From contig JAUIBR010000011.1 in assembly GCA_030427705.1 (NCBI GenBank), positions 1-64,000 on the forward strand: a DNA stretch of 64,000 bases. The letters run 5' to 3'. Shown in pieces: positions 36,142 to 44,411 of the stretch (position 1 is the first letter of the stretch; every line of letters begins with the position of its first letter). The position numbers and the translations under genes are program-made. Source of the DNA: a bacterium (GTDB taxonomy: Bacteria; Myxococcota_A; Bradymonadia; Bradymonadales; Bradymonadaceae). Below the pieces are notes generated by a model. The model saw only the letters and a list, made by a program, of their open reading frames with translations, was not told the DNA's origin and did no database searches.

Positions 36142-36681
36142 TTAGAACGAGGGCCCGATTTTGGTCATCGAGGCCCCCGTGGCGTCATCGCCGGGCGCTG
36201 TCGTGGAGTAGTTGCAGACAAACTCATCGATGACGATGAAGCAATTGCTCAAAATCCAATCCGTCTGCACGCTGTCGATATCTGCCGACCAGCTCACGTC
36301 GAGCAGCCCGTCCTGGCTGTCGATCCGCGCCGTGATTTCCCCCATCACCTCGTTTTGTAGCTGCATGGTGTAGGTGCCAGTCAGGTTCGCTTCGATGTCT
36401 AGAATCGCGATACGCGCATCATCTTCGTCGTTCTTAACTTCCCAACGTCCCGCAACCTGTTCGGGCTGCACGCCAACCCCATTGTTTACGTTGTTTACGT
36501 TGTTTACGTTATTGAAGTTATTGAAGTTATTGGAGTTGTTCGAGTTGTTAGCGTCAGGGTCCGATAGTTTCACGTCATCGGGGTCGTCAAAGATGAGACA
36601 GCCCGCCGATAACGACGCGACAATAACCACTAGAACTTTCGACAGATTAGTCACTTCAACACTCAACTTTCTTTGAGACAC
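36142..36681 (-). CDS. Asn-linker lipoprotein, small
   Basis: The frame opens with a GTG at 36681 (179 aa), and a GTG at 36654 would give a more typical short signal; the start is undecided. The lipobox is LSAGC. A short Asn-Asn-X linker with Phe and Val units follows. The remaining 110 residues form a probable beta-barrel-like domain (VAGRWEVKND, GTYTMQLQNEVMGEI), similar in feel to the lipocalin-like domains of small lipoproteins. Function unknown. Confidence 0.65.
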   Translation of the reverse strand: MSQRKLSVEVTNLSKVLVVIVASLSAGCLIFDDPDDVKLSDPDANNSNNSNNFNNFNNVNNVNNVNNGVGVQPEQVAGRWEVKNDEDDARIAILDIEANLTGTYTMQLQNEVMGEITARIDSQDGLLDVSWSADIDSVQTDWILSNCFIVIDEFVCNYSTTAPGDDATGASMTKIGPSF

Positions 36682-36700
36682 AAGACTACACTGGCTATGA

Positions 36701-37003
36701 GGGGCTTGCTAGCACGACATGACACCGATAACTGGGCATGCACGAGGGCTCGCGGCTCGCGGCTCGGGGGCTAGCGGCTCGCGGCTTGGGGCAAGGGGCT
36801 CTAGATCTCGAGAACTCGAGAACGCGAGAACACGAGAACTCGAGAACGCGAGAACTCGAGTGCTCGATAACTCGATAACTCGCTAACTCGCTAACTCGAG
36901 CACACTCGGATACTCGAGCGCTCGATAACTCGATAACTCGCTATGCAACGTTTGTGATAACAAAGAACAGACAACTGTGTGTAAACTCGCGCTAGCAAGC
37001 CCC
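36701..37003. repeat. Word array inside a 13-bp inverted repeat
   Basis: A perfect 13-bp inverted pair, GGGGCTTGCTAGC at 36701-36713 and GCTAGCAAGCCCC at 36991-37003, encloses two kinds of tandem word. From about 36747 to 36804 there are 7-8-bp GGCTCGC-like words. From 36807 to 36944 there are about seventeen 8-bp words based on CTCGAGAA, CGCGAGAA, CTCGATAA and CTCGCTAA. The last 46 bp inside the pair are A/T-richer and may hold the promoter of the next gene. This fills the 353-bp gap between genes, and no ORF is supported. Confidence 0.75.
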
Positions 37004-37034
37004 TAGCCCCCAAGCCTCAAGCCCCCAAGCCCTC

Positions 37035-38564
37035 ATGACAAGAATCGAATACGTACTGCCCAAGTCCAATGAATACGGGTTGGTACTGGGAATCGCAGCA
37101 GACGGCGACCATGTAGTAGCCGTTGGCGGTCAAGGTCGAGACCTTTTCCTTCACTCAACCGATGGTGGGGTGACGTTTGAGCCCAAGCGAAGTGATGGGC
37201 GTGGCCTACGCTCAGCGTGGATCGAAGGCGACAAGATTTGGGTCTGTGGTGAGTATGGCTACGCCGCCTACTCGCCGGACCGCGGCGACAGCTGGCATGA
37301 GATTCCGACAGCGACGCGCGGGTGTTTGTTTGGGATTGAGCGCGACAAATCCGGCAACCTTTGGATTTCCGGAGATGGCGGTTTCCTCGTGGGAATCTCG
37401 TCCGACGGCGAGTACTGGTACCCGACACTGACACAGAGTGGCTTCTCGCGGATGAGCACGCATCCAGAGGGCGTGATGCTGCCAAGCGATGATCCAGGGC
37501 ACGTCTTTCTGCTGACGCCAGATGGCATTCGGAAGTTTGGTCTCAATGCGGGTGGGAACCTGATGAAGGTCCGTGCGTTGGACTCGGGCACAATCCTGGC
37601 CGTCGGTGCCGAGGGCAAGGTCTTTCGCAGCACAGACAACGGCTGGTCGTTCACCGCGTCGAAGACTCCGACCAACGCACTCTTGTGTTCTGTTGAAGCC
37701 ATGCCGGACGGCACTGTTTGGGCGGGTGGAGCGCAGGGTTGTCTGCTGCGATCCGATGATGATGGTCAGACCTTCGAGACGGTCGAGCAGGGTCTGGAAG
37801 ACGGCTATCTTTGGTGCATAGAACGCGTGCACGACGCGCTCTATGTCGGCGGGCATCGTGGCGTGGTTTTCCGTATCGGGGAACCCCGCGCCGACGAGAC
37901 ACATATGTTGCCAATTGGTGACATAGATATTTCGGCTCCAGAATTCAAGACGAAGAGTCGCCCCTCGATTGGCAAGAGATCACGGGTGCACCGTAGCTCG
38001 CAGCACGAAGGCTATATCTTTGACGGGGACTTTGAGACCGACATCAACTCAATCTTAGAGGACCAAGAACGGCAAGCCTGCCCGACCGCGAAGAACAGTT
38101 TGACGGGCGTCTACACACGCTTGTCCACCGAGATTGCAGAGGACCTTGAGAAGCTTCTGCGGCTGTATCGATTCAAGAAGGTGCCGCAGCTTTGTGGTCT
38201 TACACCACTCATCGGCTCGACGATCGCAGACGATCGGAATCCGCATGAAATCCCCGAAATCTTCGCGGATGCGGAGCCTGATGAAAAACAAAAATGGACT
38301 CAGATTTTATGGGAATCCGCCAACCTGTTTGAAGATGCAGACGGGATGCGTTTGATCATCACACCCGACGGAGTACATGAATTCCGCGAAGACGAAGGCT
38401 CGATTCGCTACGTCTGTTACGACCTGGCCACCCTGTTCTATCTGCTTGTTCGCGGTACGGCGGTTGGGCTTGGACGGTATGACGCGGACACGCTTCGTGA
38501 CGAGCTCGACGACCAGTTTGACGATTGGTTGGGTTGTGAGTTTTGGGACGAGATTCTCGACTAA
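37035..38564 (+). CDS. BNR/YCF48-like beta-propeller protein
   Basis: The 509-aa protein has no signal peptide. Residues about 10-300 consist of six or so beta-propeller blades of BNR/YCF48 type, each with a G-x-x-G turn then S-x-D-x-G-x-x-W/F. Examples are STDGGVTFEP, SPDRGDSWHE and STDNGWSFT. The remaining 180 residues form a separate alpha/beta domain (CYDLATLFYLLVRG near 455) of a type I do not know. The ATG has no ribosome-binding site because the word array continues right up to it. The protein is flanked on both sides by repeat arrays, which may mark a mobile or recombining unit. Confidence 0.8.
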   Translation: MTRIEYVLPKSNEYGLVLGIAADGDHVVAVGGQGRDLFLHSTDGGVTFEPKRSDGRGLRSAWIEGDKIWVCGEYGYAAYSPDRGDSWHEIPTATRGCLFGIERDKSGNLWISGDGGFLVGISSDGEYWYPTLTQSGFSRMSTHPEGVMLPSDDPGHVFLLTPDGIRKFGLNAGGNLMKVRALDSGTILAVGAEGKVFRSTDNGWSFTASKTPTNALLCSVEAMPDGTVWAGGAQGCLLRSDDDGQTFETVEQGLEDGYLWCIERVHDALYVGGHRGVVFRIGEPRADETHMLPIGDIDISAPEFKTKSRPSIGKRSRVHRSSQHEGYIFDGDFETDINSILEDQERQACPTAKNSLTGVYTRLSTEIAEDLEKLLRLYRFKKVPQLCGLTPLIGSTIADDRNPHEIPEIFADAEPDEKQKWTQILWESANLFEDADGMRLIITPDGVHEFREDEGSIRYVCYDLATLFYLLVRGTAVGLGRYDADTLRDELDDQFDDWLGCEFWDEILD

Positions 38565-38610
38565 CGGGCTAGGGGCCCGGGGGCTAGGGGCTCGGGCCAC
38601 CCGGCCAACC

Positions 38611-38785
38611 GGAATTGTCGGCTAGCCGCCTACCCGGATTTATCGGCTAACCGGTTAACCGGATTTATCGGCTAACCGGCTAACCGGATTTATCGGCTAA
38701 CCGGCTACCCGGCTTTATTGGCTGACCGGCTACCCGGATTTATCGGCTAACCGGCTAAGCGGATTTGTCGGATTGCCAGATTGTC
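38611..38785. repeat. 25-bp tandem repeat array
   Basis: Six 25-bp units plus a degenerate seventh run head to tail. Each starts GGATTTATCGG and continues with one or two CTAACCGG words; the unit edges are at 38611, 38636, 38661, 38686, 38711 and 38736. GGCTAACC and CCGGTTAACCGG are internally palindromic, so the transcript could fold many ways. There are no unique spacers, so this is not CRISPR. Together with short GGGGCTAG words at 38570-38600 it fills the 293 bp between genes. Confidence 0.85.
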
Positions 38786-38857
38786 GGGCAACCGGGGCTA
38801 GTGGAGTTGGTAGTTGAATATGGTAGTGTTGGGCTCAACCAACGGTTTGGTGAGTAA

Positions 38858-40270
38858 GTGAAGTATTTAATCCCGATATTGATTTTGTTGCTTGTGTCTT
38901 GTGGGGACGATGAGTCGTCGAACAATGCCAACAGCAATAACGTTAACAACGTCAATAACTCGAACAACGTTAACAACGTCAACAATCTGAATAACGTTAA
39001 CAATTCGAACAACGTTAATAATTCGAACAACGTTAACAACGTCAACAATTCGAATAACAGCAACAATTCGAACAATTCGAACAATTCGAATAGCTCGAAT
39101 AACTCGAATAACAGCAACAATTCGAACAACAGCAATAACAGCAACAACACCAATCTGAGCTCGTTGTTGAACCTGAATAAGCTGACGTTGCAGACCAGCG
39201 AAGACGGAACGAACGACCAGTTCGAAGTTTCACTGAAGACCGAACCGACCTCAGAGGTCGAAGTCTGGGTGGACTCGTCCAATTCGGATGAAGCGCAGGT
39301 TTGGCCGTTGCGCATCCTGTTCTGCCCTGATGGCTTTACCGAGTTATTTGGCCGCTGCGAGACCATCGCCGATGCCGAACAGGTCTTGGGACCCATCACC
39401 GAGGTGCACTGGAGCCGCACGAGCACGGTGCAAGTCTACGGCACCAAAGACGGCGTCGATGACGGCGACGCGAACTACACCATCACCTTCTTCATCGAAA
39501 GCGCCGACGCTACATACGCGCCGGGCACGAACGATACGCTGACTGGTGTGAATACAGATGTCACTTTCGCACCAAGCATTGCGGCCTGGAACGGGCTCAA
39601 CGACGATGCTCTGCTCCAGGCAATCCAGACCACGCTCGGTAGCCAGGTTGAACTCGGATACGGTGGCGCAAATGGGGCACGAACGGCAATGCTGTCATCT
39701 ATTGACCTTATTAATAACGAGGTCGCCTGCATCTACACAGGACGCACGATCCAGCAACCACGTGACACCAGCGGCGCAGGTGCCAAGGGCATTAACACCG
39801 AACACTCATGGCCGCAGAGCCAGTTTAGCAGTGACGAGCCGATGCGCTCTGACCTTCATCACCTTTTCCCGTCGGATTCGAACGCGAATCAGGACCGCTC
39901 GAACTACGATTATGGCTGGGTCGCGGCATCAACACCGGCAGAGCCAAACTCGGTGGTCGGCCCCAACGGCATCTTCGGGAATGTCTACCAGGTACGCCCC
40001 GAGCGCCGCGGTGACGTCGCTCGCGCCCACTTCTACATGGTCGCTCGATACCGCTTCGACAACACGATTCCGGCGACCTTTGACGATGACGGCATGACCG
40101 ACAACGGGAGTATCAACGCCACTGAAGAAGGCGTGCTTCGCGAGTGGCATATGGCCGATCCGCCTGATGCGCTCGAGCGACAACGCAACTTCCGAATCGA
40201 AGCCTATCAAGGTGCCCGCAATCCATTTGTCGATTTCCCGGAATTGGTCGGACGTATCTCCGACTTTTGA
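38858..40270 (+). CDS. Asn-linker endonuclease I lipoprotein
   Basis: The start is a GTG with GGTGAG a few bases upstream. The 470-aa product has a lipoprotein signal (LLLVSCG) and an Asn-Asn-X linker of about 75 residues (about 22-100). A roughly 110-residue beta domain comes next, then a C-terminal nuclease of the endonuclease I (EndA/NucM, PF04231) family. The active-site blocks are NTEHSWPQS (His316) and SDLHHLFPSD (His334, His335), with DRSN downstream. It should be a surface-anchored, metal-dependent DNase. It may digest extracellular or prey DNA, or loosen biofilm. The long linker would hold the enzyme away from the membrane. Confidence 0.92.
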   Translation: MKYLIPILILLLVSCGDDESSNNANSNNVNNVNNSNNVNNVNNLNNVNNSNNVNNSNNVNNVNNSNNSNNSNNSNNSNSSNNSNNSNNSNNSNNSNNTNLSSLLNLNKLTLQTSEDGTNDQFEVSLKTEPTSEVEVWVDSSNSDEAQVWPLRILFCPDGFTELFGRCETIADAEQVLGPITEVHWSRTSTVQVYGTKDGVDDGDANYTITFFIESADATYAPGTNDTLTGVNTDVTFAPSIAAWNGLNDDALLQAIQTTLGSQVELGYGGANGARTAMLSSIDLINNEVACIYTGRTIQQPRDTSGAGAKGINTEHSWPQSQFSSDEPMRSDLHHLFPSDSNANQDRSNYDYGWVAASTPAEPNSVVGPNGIFGNVYQVRPERRGDVARAHFYMVARYRFDNTIPATFDDDGMTDNGSINATEEGVLREWHMADPPDALERQRNFRIEAYQGARNPFVDFPELVGRISDF

Positions 40271-40346
40271 ATTCCTAAGGCCCTAAGTTACTAAAGGCCC
40301 TAAGGAAAAGGGCTTGGGTTCTTTGCAGACTTAGGTCCTTAGGAAT
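40271..40346. terminator. Bidirectional hairpin between convergent genes
   Basis: Arms of 17 bp (40271-40287 and 40330-40346, one mismatch) built from CCTAAGG words exactly fill the gap between the nuclease stop and the convergent lipoprotein stop. The loop of 42 bases repeats CTAAGG words. It could end transcription from both sides, although no T-run follows. Confidence 0.55.
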
Positions 40347-41062
40347 CAGTCGATCTCGGCAATCTCGTCTTCTTCATCGTCGTCGAACTCGCCGTCTCGG
40401 TCCTCATCTTCGAACAAGCCGCTGGATCTGCGGAACAGTTCCTGGAATTCGTCGCCGAGCTCTGTGTTGTTGTTCTCGTCGATGCGCAGGATGCCGTTCT
40501 CAGCTTCGGCGTTCACGAGGTCGCTGCTGAACCATTCGTTGGCAGCAAACCCAACAATCAAGCGACGCATGGATTGAATTTCGACTTCACCACGCAGACG
40601 CAATTCTAATTCAAAGTCCTGTTGAATCTCGACGGTGACTCCATCGGCACGTTTCGCCCGTACCAGGACAGAATGGTCGACAAGGTCGTCTGGCGCTTCC
40701 GGAGGCAACACGCCCTCAGGGGAATCGATCTTGATCTGCAGCTCACAGAAGCTCATTGCGCCAGAAAGCTCTAATCCACGCGGGAACGACTCGCCGGAAA
40801 TCAAATCGACCGCGATGGGGCCTTCGTAGTCGACCTCGACCTGCTCGCCGTTTACCTCACAGGTTTCAGCCTCGGCTTCATCGATGACGATCCAAGCGTT
40901 GGTGACTTCGATCCCACTGTCCAAGACAAGGGCGTTGGGGATGGAAGACTCATAGGCTTCGAATTCTACGGTGGTGGGCTCGTCTTCCACGTTGTCCTGT
41001 GGATTACCAACGTCGGTGACGACGCAGCCCGCAAGGAAGATTGTTGTCCACAGATACTTCAT
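40346..41062 (-). CDS. Lipoprotein coupled to a TIGR02147 protein
   Basis: The ATG at 41062 overlaps the upstream stop by 4 bp (ATGA). The 238-aa product has a lipoprotein signal (FLAGC) followed by VVTDVGNPQ; a T-x-GNP motif after the Cys is something I associate with other surface lipoproteins of this bacterial group. The mature part is a beta-rich acidic domain with an aspartate-rich tail (EDEDRDGEFDDDEED) that resembles a calcium-binding sequence. The tight coupling implies that the regulator controls this gene or that the two products act together. Confidence 0.75.
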   Translation of the reverse strand: MKYLWTTIFLAGCVVTDVGNPQDNVEDEPTTVEFEAYESSIPNALVLDSGIEVTNAWIVIDEAEAETCEVNGEQVEVDYEGPIAVDLISGESFPRGLELSGAMSFCELQIKIDSPEGVLPPEAPDDLVDHSVLVRAKRADGVTVEIQQDFELELRLRGEVEIQSMRRLIVGFAANEWFSSDLVNAEAENGILRIDENNNTELGDEFQELFRRSSGLFEDEDRDGEFDDDEEDEIAEID

Positions 41063-41904
41063 TCTTCGTCCCATTTCGTCAGCGGAAAGAACACCAGATT
41101 AAATTGATACAAACGGTCGGGATTGTCGCCATCATCGCGTTCCGCGACCTCCATTAATGACTCGCGAAACGAGTGAATTCGCTCTTTGAGTTCCAGAAAT
41201 TTCTCGTCATTGATGCACATGGTCATCCCGCTAATCTCGCGGTGTTCGCGGGGGACGGTCTCTATACTCTGTGCACCTTTCTCCAGCATCTGCCGGTGGT
41301 AATTGCCTGCGGCGAGTGAGCCGACCTCATGGCCAGTGGTCAGGTTTGGGTTTCCGCGCCAGACCTTCTCACCATCGGTCTCAAGCAATCCTAAGTCAAA
41401 GATCACGTCGAGCGCCTGTTGCGCCTGTTTGGCCGTGATTGGCGGAAACAACTCGCCGGCAATCCATTTGGGGTCGTTCTTGAAGTCGGGGCGGGCCGCC
41501 ATTTCGCGGATGGCGGGGTAATACCATCGACTCAGGTACTCGAACATCGAACTATCGATGCGGCGCGCGCTCCGAAACTGTTGGCTCGCCGAGACGCTCT
41601 CGAAATACTCATTCTTCTCTTCGGCGGATTTTGCCTGGCCGAAGCCGACGAGCGCTCTAAAAAATCGGGCTTCTTCGCGATCGAGCTCCAAGCCCTTGAT
41701 CATCTTCTCAAGGCTCTTCGGCGTTAGCCCCCGGTCGCCATCTGAAACAAGCTTCAGATAATTCGGCGAAGAGAACCCTGCACGTCGGGAAAAGTACCGA
41801 TACGAGAACGCGGACACCGCTTCTTTCGCCGCGTCGTAGTAGTCGCGCAGATACTCTCGATAATCGAGATAACCAAAGATGTCGGGGGCCCATTCAGCAG
41901 ACAT
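41059..41904 (-). CDS. TIGR02147 family putative regulator
   Basis: I choose the ATG at 41904; a TTG at 41919 is in frame. The 281-aa protein matches TIGR02147 (DUF4423) in its early segment, with DIFGYLDYREYLRDYY, SYRYFSRRAGFSSPNYL and LTPKSLEKMIKGL, then a winged-helix-like middle (AQQALDVIFDLGLLETDG). This family is found in Fibrobacter, Bdellovibrio and Myxococcota and is thought to be DNA-binding; the function is not established. The promoter region holds the 21-bp dyad at 41999-42019 and a GTATAC half-site near 41927, which could be its own operator. Confidence 0.85.
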   Translation of the reverse strand: MSAEWAPDIFGYLDYREYLRDYYDAAKEAVSAFSYRYFSRRAGFSSPNYLKLVSDGDRGLTPKSLEKMIKGLELDREEARFFRALVGFGQAKSAEEKNEYFESVSASQQFRSARRIDSSMFEYLSRWYYPAIREMAARPDFKNDPKWIAGELFPPITAKQAQQALDVIFDLGLLETDGEKVWRGNPNLTTGHEVGSLAAGNYHRQMLEKGAQSIETVPREHREISGMTMCINDEKFLELKERIHSFRESLMEVAERDDGDNPDRLYQFNLVFFPLTKWDEE

Positions 41905-41998
41905 GAAACTACCGCTCAAGGTGTATACAAATACCCTAACACTTTCCTCGGTATTGTTCCAAGAGATTGCTTGGCGGTGGCAATAAACAAGGGGATAG

Positions 41999-42019
41999 CC
42001 GTATACGCGGCGTATACGG
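41999..42019. promoter_or_regulatory. Operator-like dyad, copy 1
   Basis: A perfect dyad with arms CCGTATACG and CGTATACGG; its core GTATACGC-G-GCGTATAC is 17 bp (42001-42017). It lies between the divergent TIGR02147 gene and the Cys-repeat lipoprotein, about 70 bp before the latter. The same 17-bp core, with another central base, is at 47552-47568. I saw nothing else notable in 41905-42086. Confidence 0.65.
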
Positions 42020-42086
42020 AAACCGTCCTGAGTGTTTGGACAAAGATCCCGAATGCCCTAGCCTAAGCTCACCACCAATCTAGGAG

Positions 42087-43570
42087 ATGAAGATGCGCAG
42101 ATTTCTAATGATCTGTTGTTGTGCTGCGGCGCTGGCCGTTGTAGCGATGACACGACCAACTCGAAGGCGAACAGTCGTTCGAACAACATGAACAACACCA
42201 ACAACACCAATTCAAACAATTCGAACAACGCGAATAACACAAACAACGCGTCGAACAACGCCAATAACTCGAACAACGCGAACAATACGAACAACAGTAA
42301 CAACGCGACGAACAACTCGAACAACAACACAAACAACATGAGCATGAACGAGTGTGGTGCGACGCCAATGTGTGGCCCTGGAGAGCCACTCTGCGACACA
42401 AACCGACAGGTTTGCGTGGCATGTCTGGCCAACACCGACTGCGGTGTCGCTGAGCCGGTCTGCGACACGTCGAGCGGCGAATGCGTCACCTGCCTGGCGG
42501 ACACAGATTGTAATGGTGCAACACCTGTCTGCGACGTCCTACGAGGCAACTGCGTCGCGGCCTGCGCCAACAACAACGACTGCAATGGGCGCACGGACAT
42601 CTGCGACATGGCGACGGGTCGCTGTGTCGAGTGTCAGGGCAATAACGACTGCGGCAACAACAACCGCGACGTCTGTGATGCCAACGGAATTTGCGTTGAA
42701 TGTACCCAGAACGACCAATGTCCGGCCGGTGAGCCCCTCTGCGTGGTTGGCCAAGGCGTATGTGGCGAATGCATGTCCAATGCTGACTGCGGCGTCGCGA
42801 GCCCGTTCTGCATCGATTATGAGTGCCGCGAATGCACCCAGAATTCTAACTGCCCAGCGACTGCACCGACCTGCGCACCAAACGCCGAATGTGTTGTCTG
42901 CGTGCAAGACAGCGACTGCCCGAACGGCACCGTCTGTGACGACGGCGACGCATGCGTCGAGTGCACTCAGAATACGGACTGCGCAAACAACATGATCTGC
43001 AATAACAACAACACGTGCGTCGCGTGCACCAATGACAACCAATGCGGCGGTGACACCCCATTCTGTGACCAAAACAGCGGCCAATGCCGTGGGTGTACCG
43101 GCAACGCAGAGTGCAACCAGGACCAAGATGTGCTGGCGCCATATTGCGAAGTCAACCAAGCCCTCTGCGTTGAATGTCTAGTCGATGGTGACTGCCCAGG
43201 CGCCCAGCGATGCTCGGCGGCATACACCTGCAACGAATGTATCGAGAACGCAGATTGCGGACAGGGTGAAACCTGCAACCTGGCCTCGGGACGATGCACC
43301 ACGGACTGCACAAACAACGCAAACGCCTGTGGGCAGAACCAGGTCTGCGACCAGGCCACCGGCGCCTGCGTCGGCTGCCTCACCAATAATGACTGTCAGG
43401 GTGAGTCGTGTTTTGTCGCTACGGGTGTCTGCGGCGAATGTGCCTCGGATGCACAGTGCCGCGGCAGTGACCGCTGCAATCCTGCGAACGCACAATGCGT
43501 TGAGTGCCTCAGTACTGCTGACTGCGCCACGGACGAATACTGCGACGACAACAACGAATGTCAGGACTAA
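42087..43570 (+). pseudogene. Cys-repeat Asn-linker lipoprotein, frameshifted in lipobox
   Basis: The signal peptide and the mature protein are in different frames. From the ATG at 42087 (with AGGAG before it) the frame reads MKMRRFLMICCCAAALAVV and then runs out of frame. The mature frame reads CSDDTTNSK, with Cys at 42140-42142. If one G were restored after GCCG (about 42138) the join would read LAGCSDD, a perfect lipobox that matches the sister gene at 43573. The repaired product would be about 494 aa. It has an Asn-Asn-X linker and then about sixteen Cys repeats of the type C-x-x-D-x-D-C ... CVEC. The gene may be a real frameshift, a phase-variable site or a sequence error. Translation from the in-frame TTG at 42116 would lack a signal. 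Confidence 0.75.
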
Positions 43571-43572
43571 TC

Positions 43573-44406
43573 ATGAAAACACTAAAGATACTGTTTGTTT
43601 GCATGGCCCTGTTTGCGATTGGCTGCTCGGACGAGACGACCAACTCCAAGGGCGCCAACAACCGCGCGAACAACGCGAATAATGGCAACAACGTCGCAAA
43701 CAACGTCAACAACGTCATCAATAACGGCGAAGCGTGTCTGCAAACCTGCCCGCAGGGCGCGCCTTTGTGCGACACCCAGAGTCGAACCTGTGTTGAGTGC
43801 ACCCAAGACTCGCACTGCGGTTTGGCGCAGCCAGCCTGTGATGCGGACGGTGAATGTCGCGAGTGTACGAACGACTCGCATTGTTCGGGGGACAACTCCA
43901 TCTGCAACCTCGACGAAAACCAGTGCCAGCCACCGTGCACCAGCGACAACGACTGCGATAACTTCAACGAAGACACGCCGTTCTGTGACACAGCCAGCGG
44001 AAGGTGCTTGGAGTGTACATCTGACCAACAATGCGAACGCGGTGATACCTGTTCAGCTGATGGCTTGTGCATTGAGTGCGCAACGGACGCGGAATGCGGC
44101 GGCGAAGACCCGCTCTGCCGCACAGAGACTGGCCGATGCGTTGAGTGTAAGGCCGATTCCGACTGCGCAAACAACGCTCCGTGCGTCGATTTCCGATGCG
44201 TAGAGTGTGCAGGAGACGCGGATTGCCCTGTGGCAGCGCCAATCTGTAGCCGGTTTGAGTGTGGAATCTGCAGCCGCGAAGATAACCGAGGCTGCGAAGG
44301 CGACACGCCTTACTGTGATGGCCGCGACGAGTGCGTTGAGTGTCTCGAAGATGAACAATGTGCCGACAACGAGCAGTGCAATGACGGCCGCTGCGTCGTC
44401 GACTAG
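43573..44406 (+). CDS. Cys-repeat lipoprotein, sister of the previous gene
   Basis: The ATG at 43573 comes two bases after the previous stop. The 277-aa product has a lipoprotein signal (LFAIGC) followed by SDETTNSK and a short Asn linker. About nine Cys repeats follow, each of the form C-x(2-3)-C...D-x-x-C...C-V-E-C (for example CVECTQDSHC, CVECKADSDC). These small repeats are likely disulphide-linked rods on the cell surface. They resemble the repeats of the first copy, so the two arose by local duplication. No catalytic motif is seen. Confidence 0.8.
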   Translation: MKTLKILFVCMALFAIGCSDETTNSKGANNRANNANNGNNVANNVNNVINNGEACLQTCPQGAPLCDTQSRTCVECTQDSHCGLAQPACDADGECRECTNDSHCSGDNSICNLDENQCQPPCTSDNDCDNFNEDTPFCDTASGRCLECTSDQQCERGDTCSADGLCIECATDAECGGEDPLCRTETGRCVECKADSDCANNAPCVDFRCVECAGDADCPVAAPICSRFECGICSREDNRGCEGDTPYCDGRDECVECLEDEQCADNEQCNDGRCVVD

Positions 44407-44411
44407 GCCCG

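Noticed and set aside
38611-38785. Possible CRISPR array
   Set aside because: The 25-bp units follow each other without unique spacers, and there are no cas genes in the window.
38755-39426. Leu/Phe-rich frame that looks like a membrane protein
   Set aside because: It is antisense to the Asn-Asn-X linker of the endonuclease gene. AAC/AAT repeats read backwards give Leu, Phe and Val runs. The same artefact occurs at 1246-1800, 27965-28159, 31839-32189 and 42058-42609.
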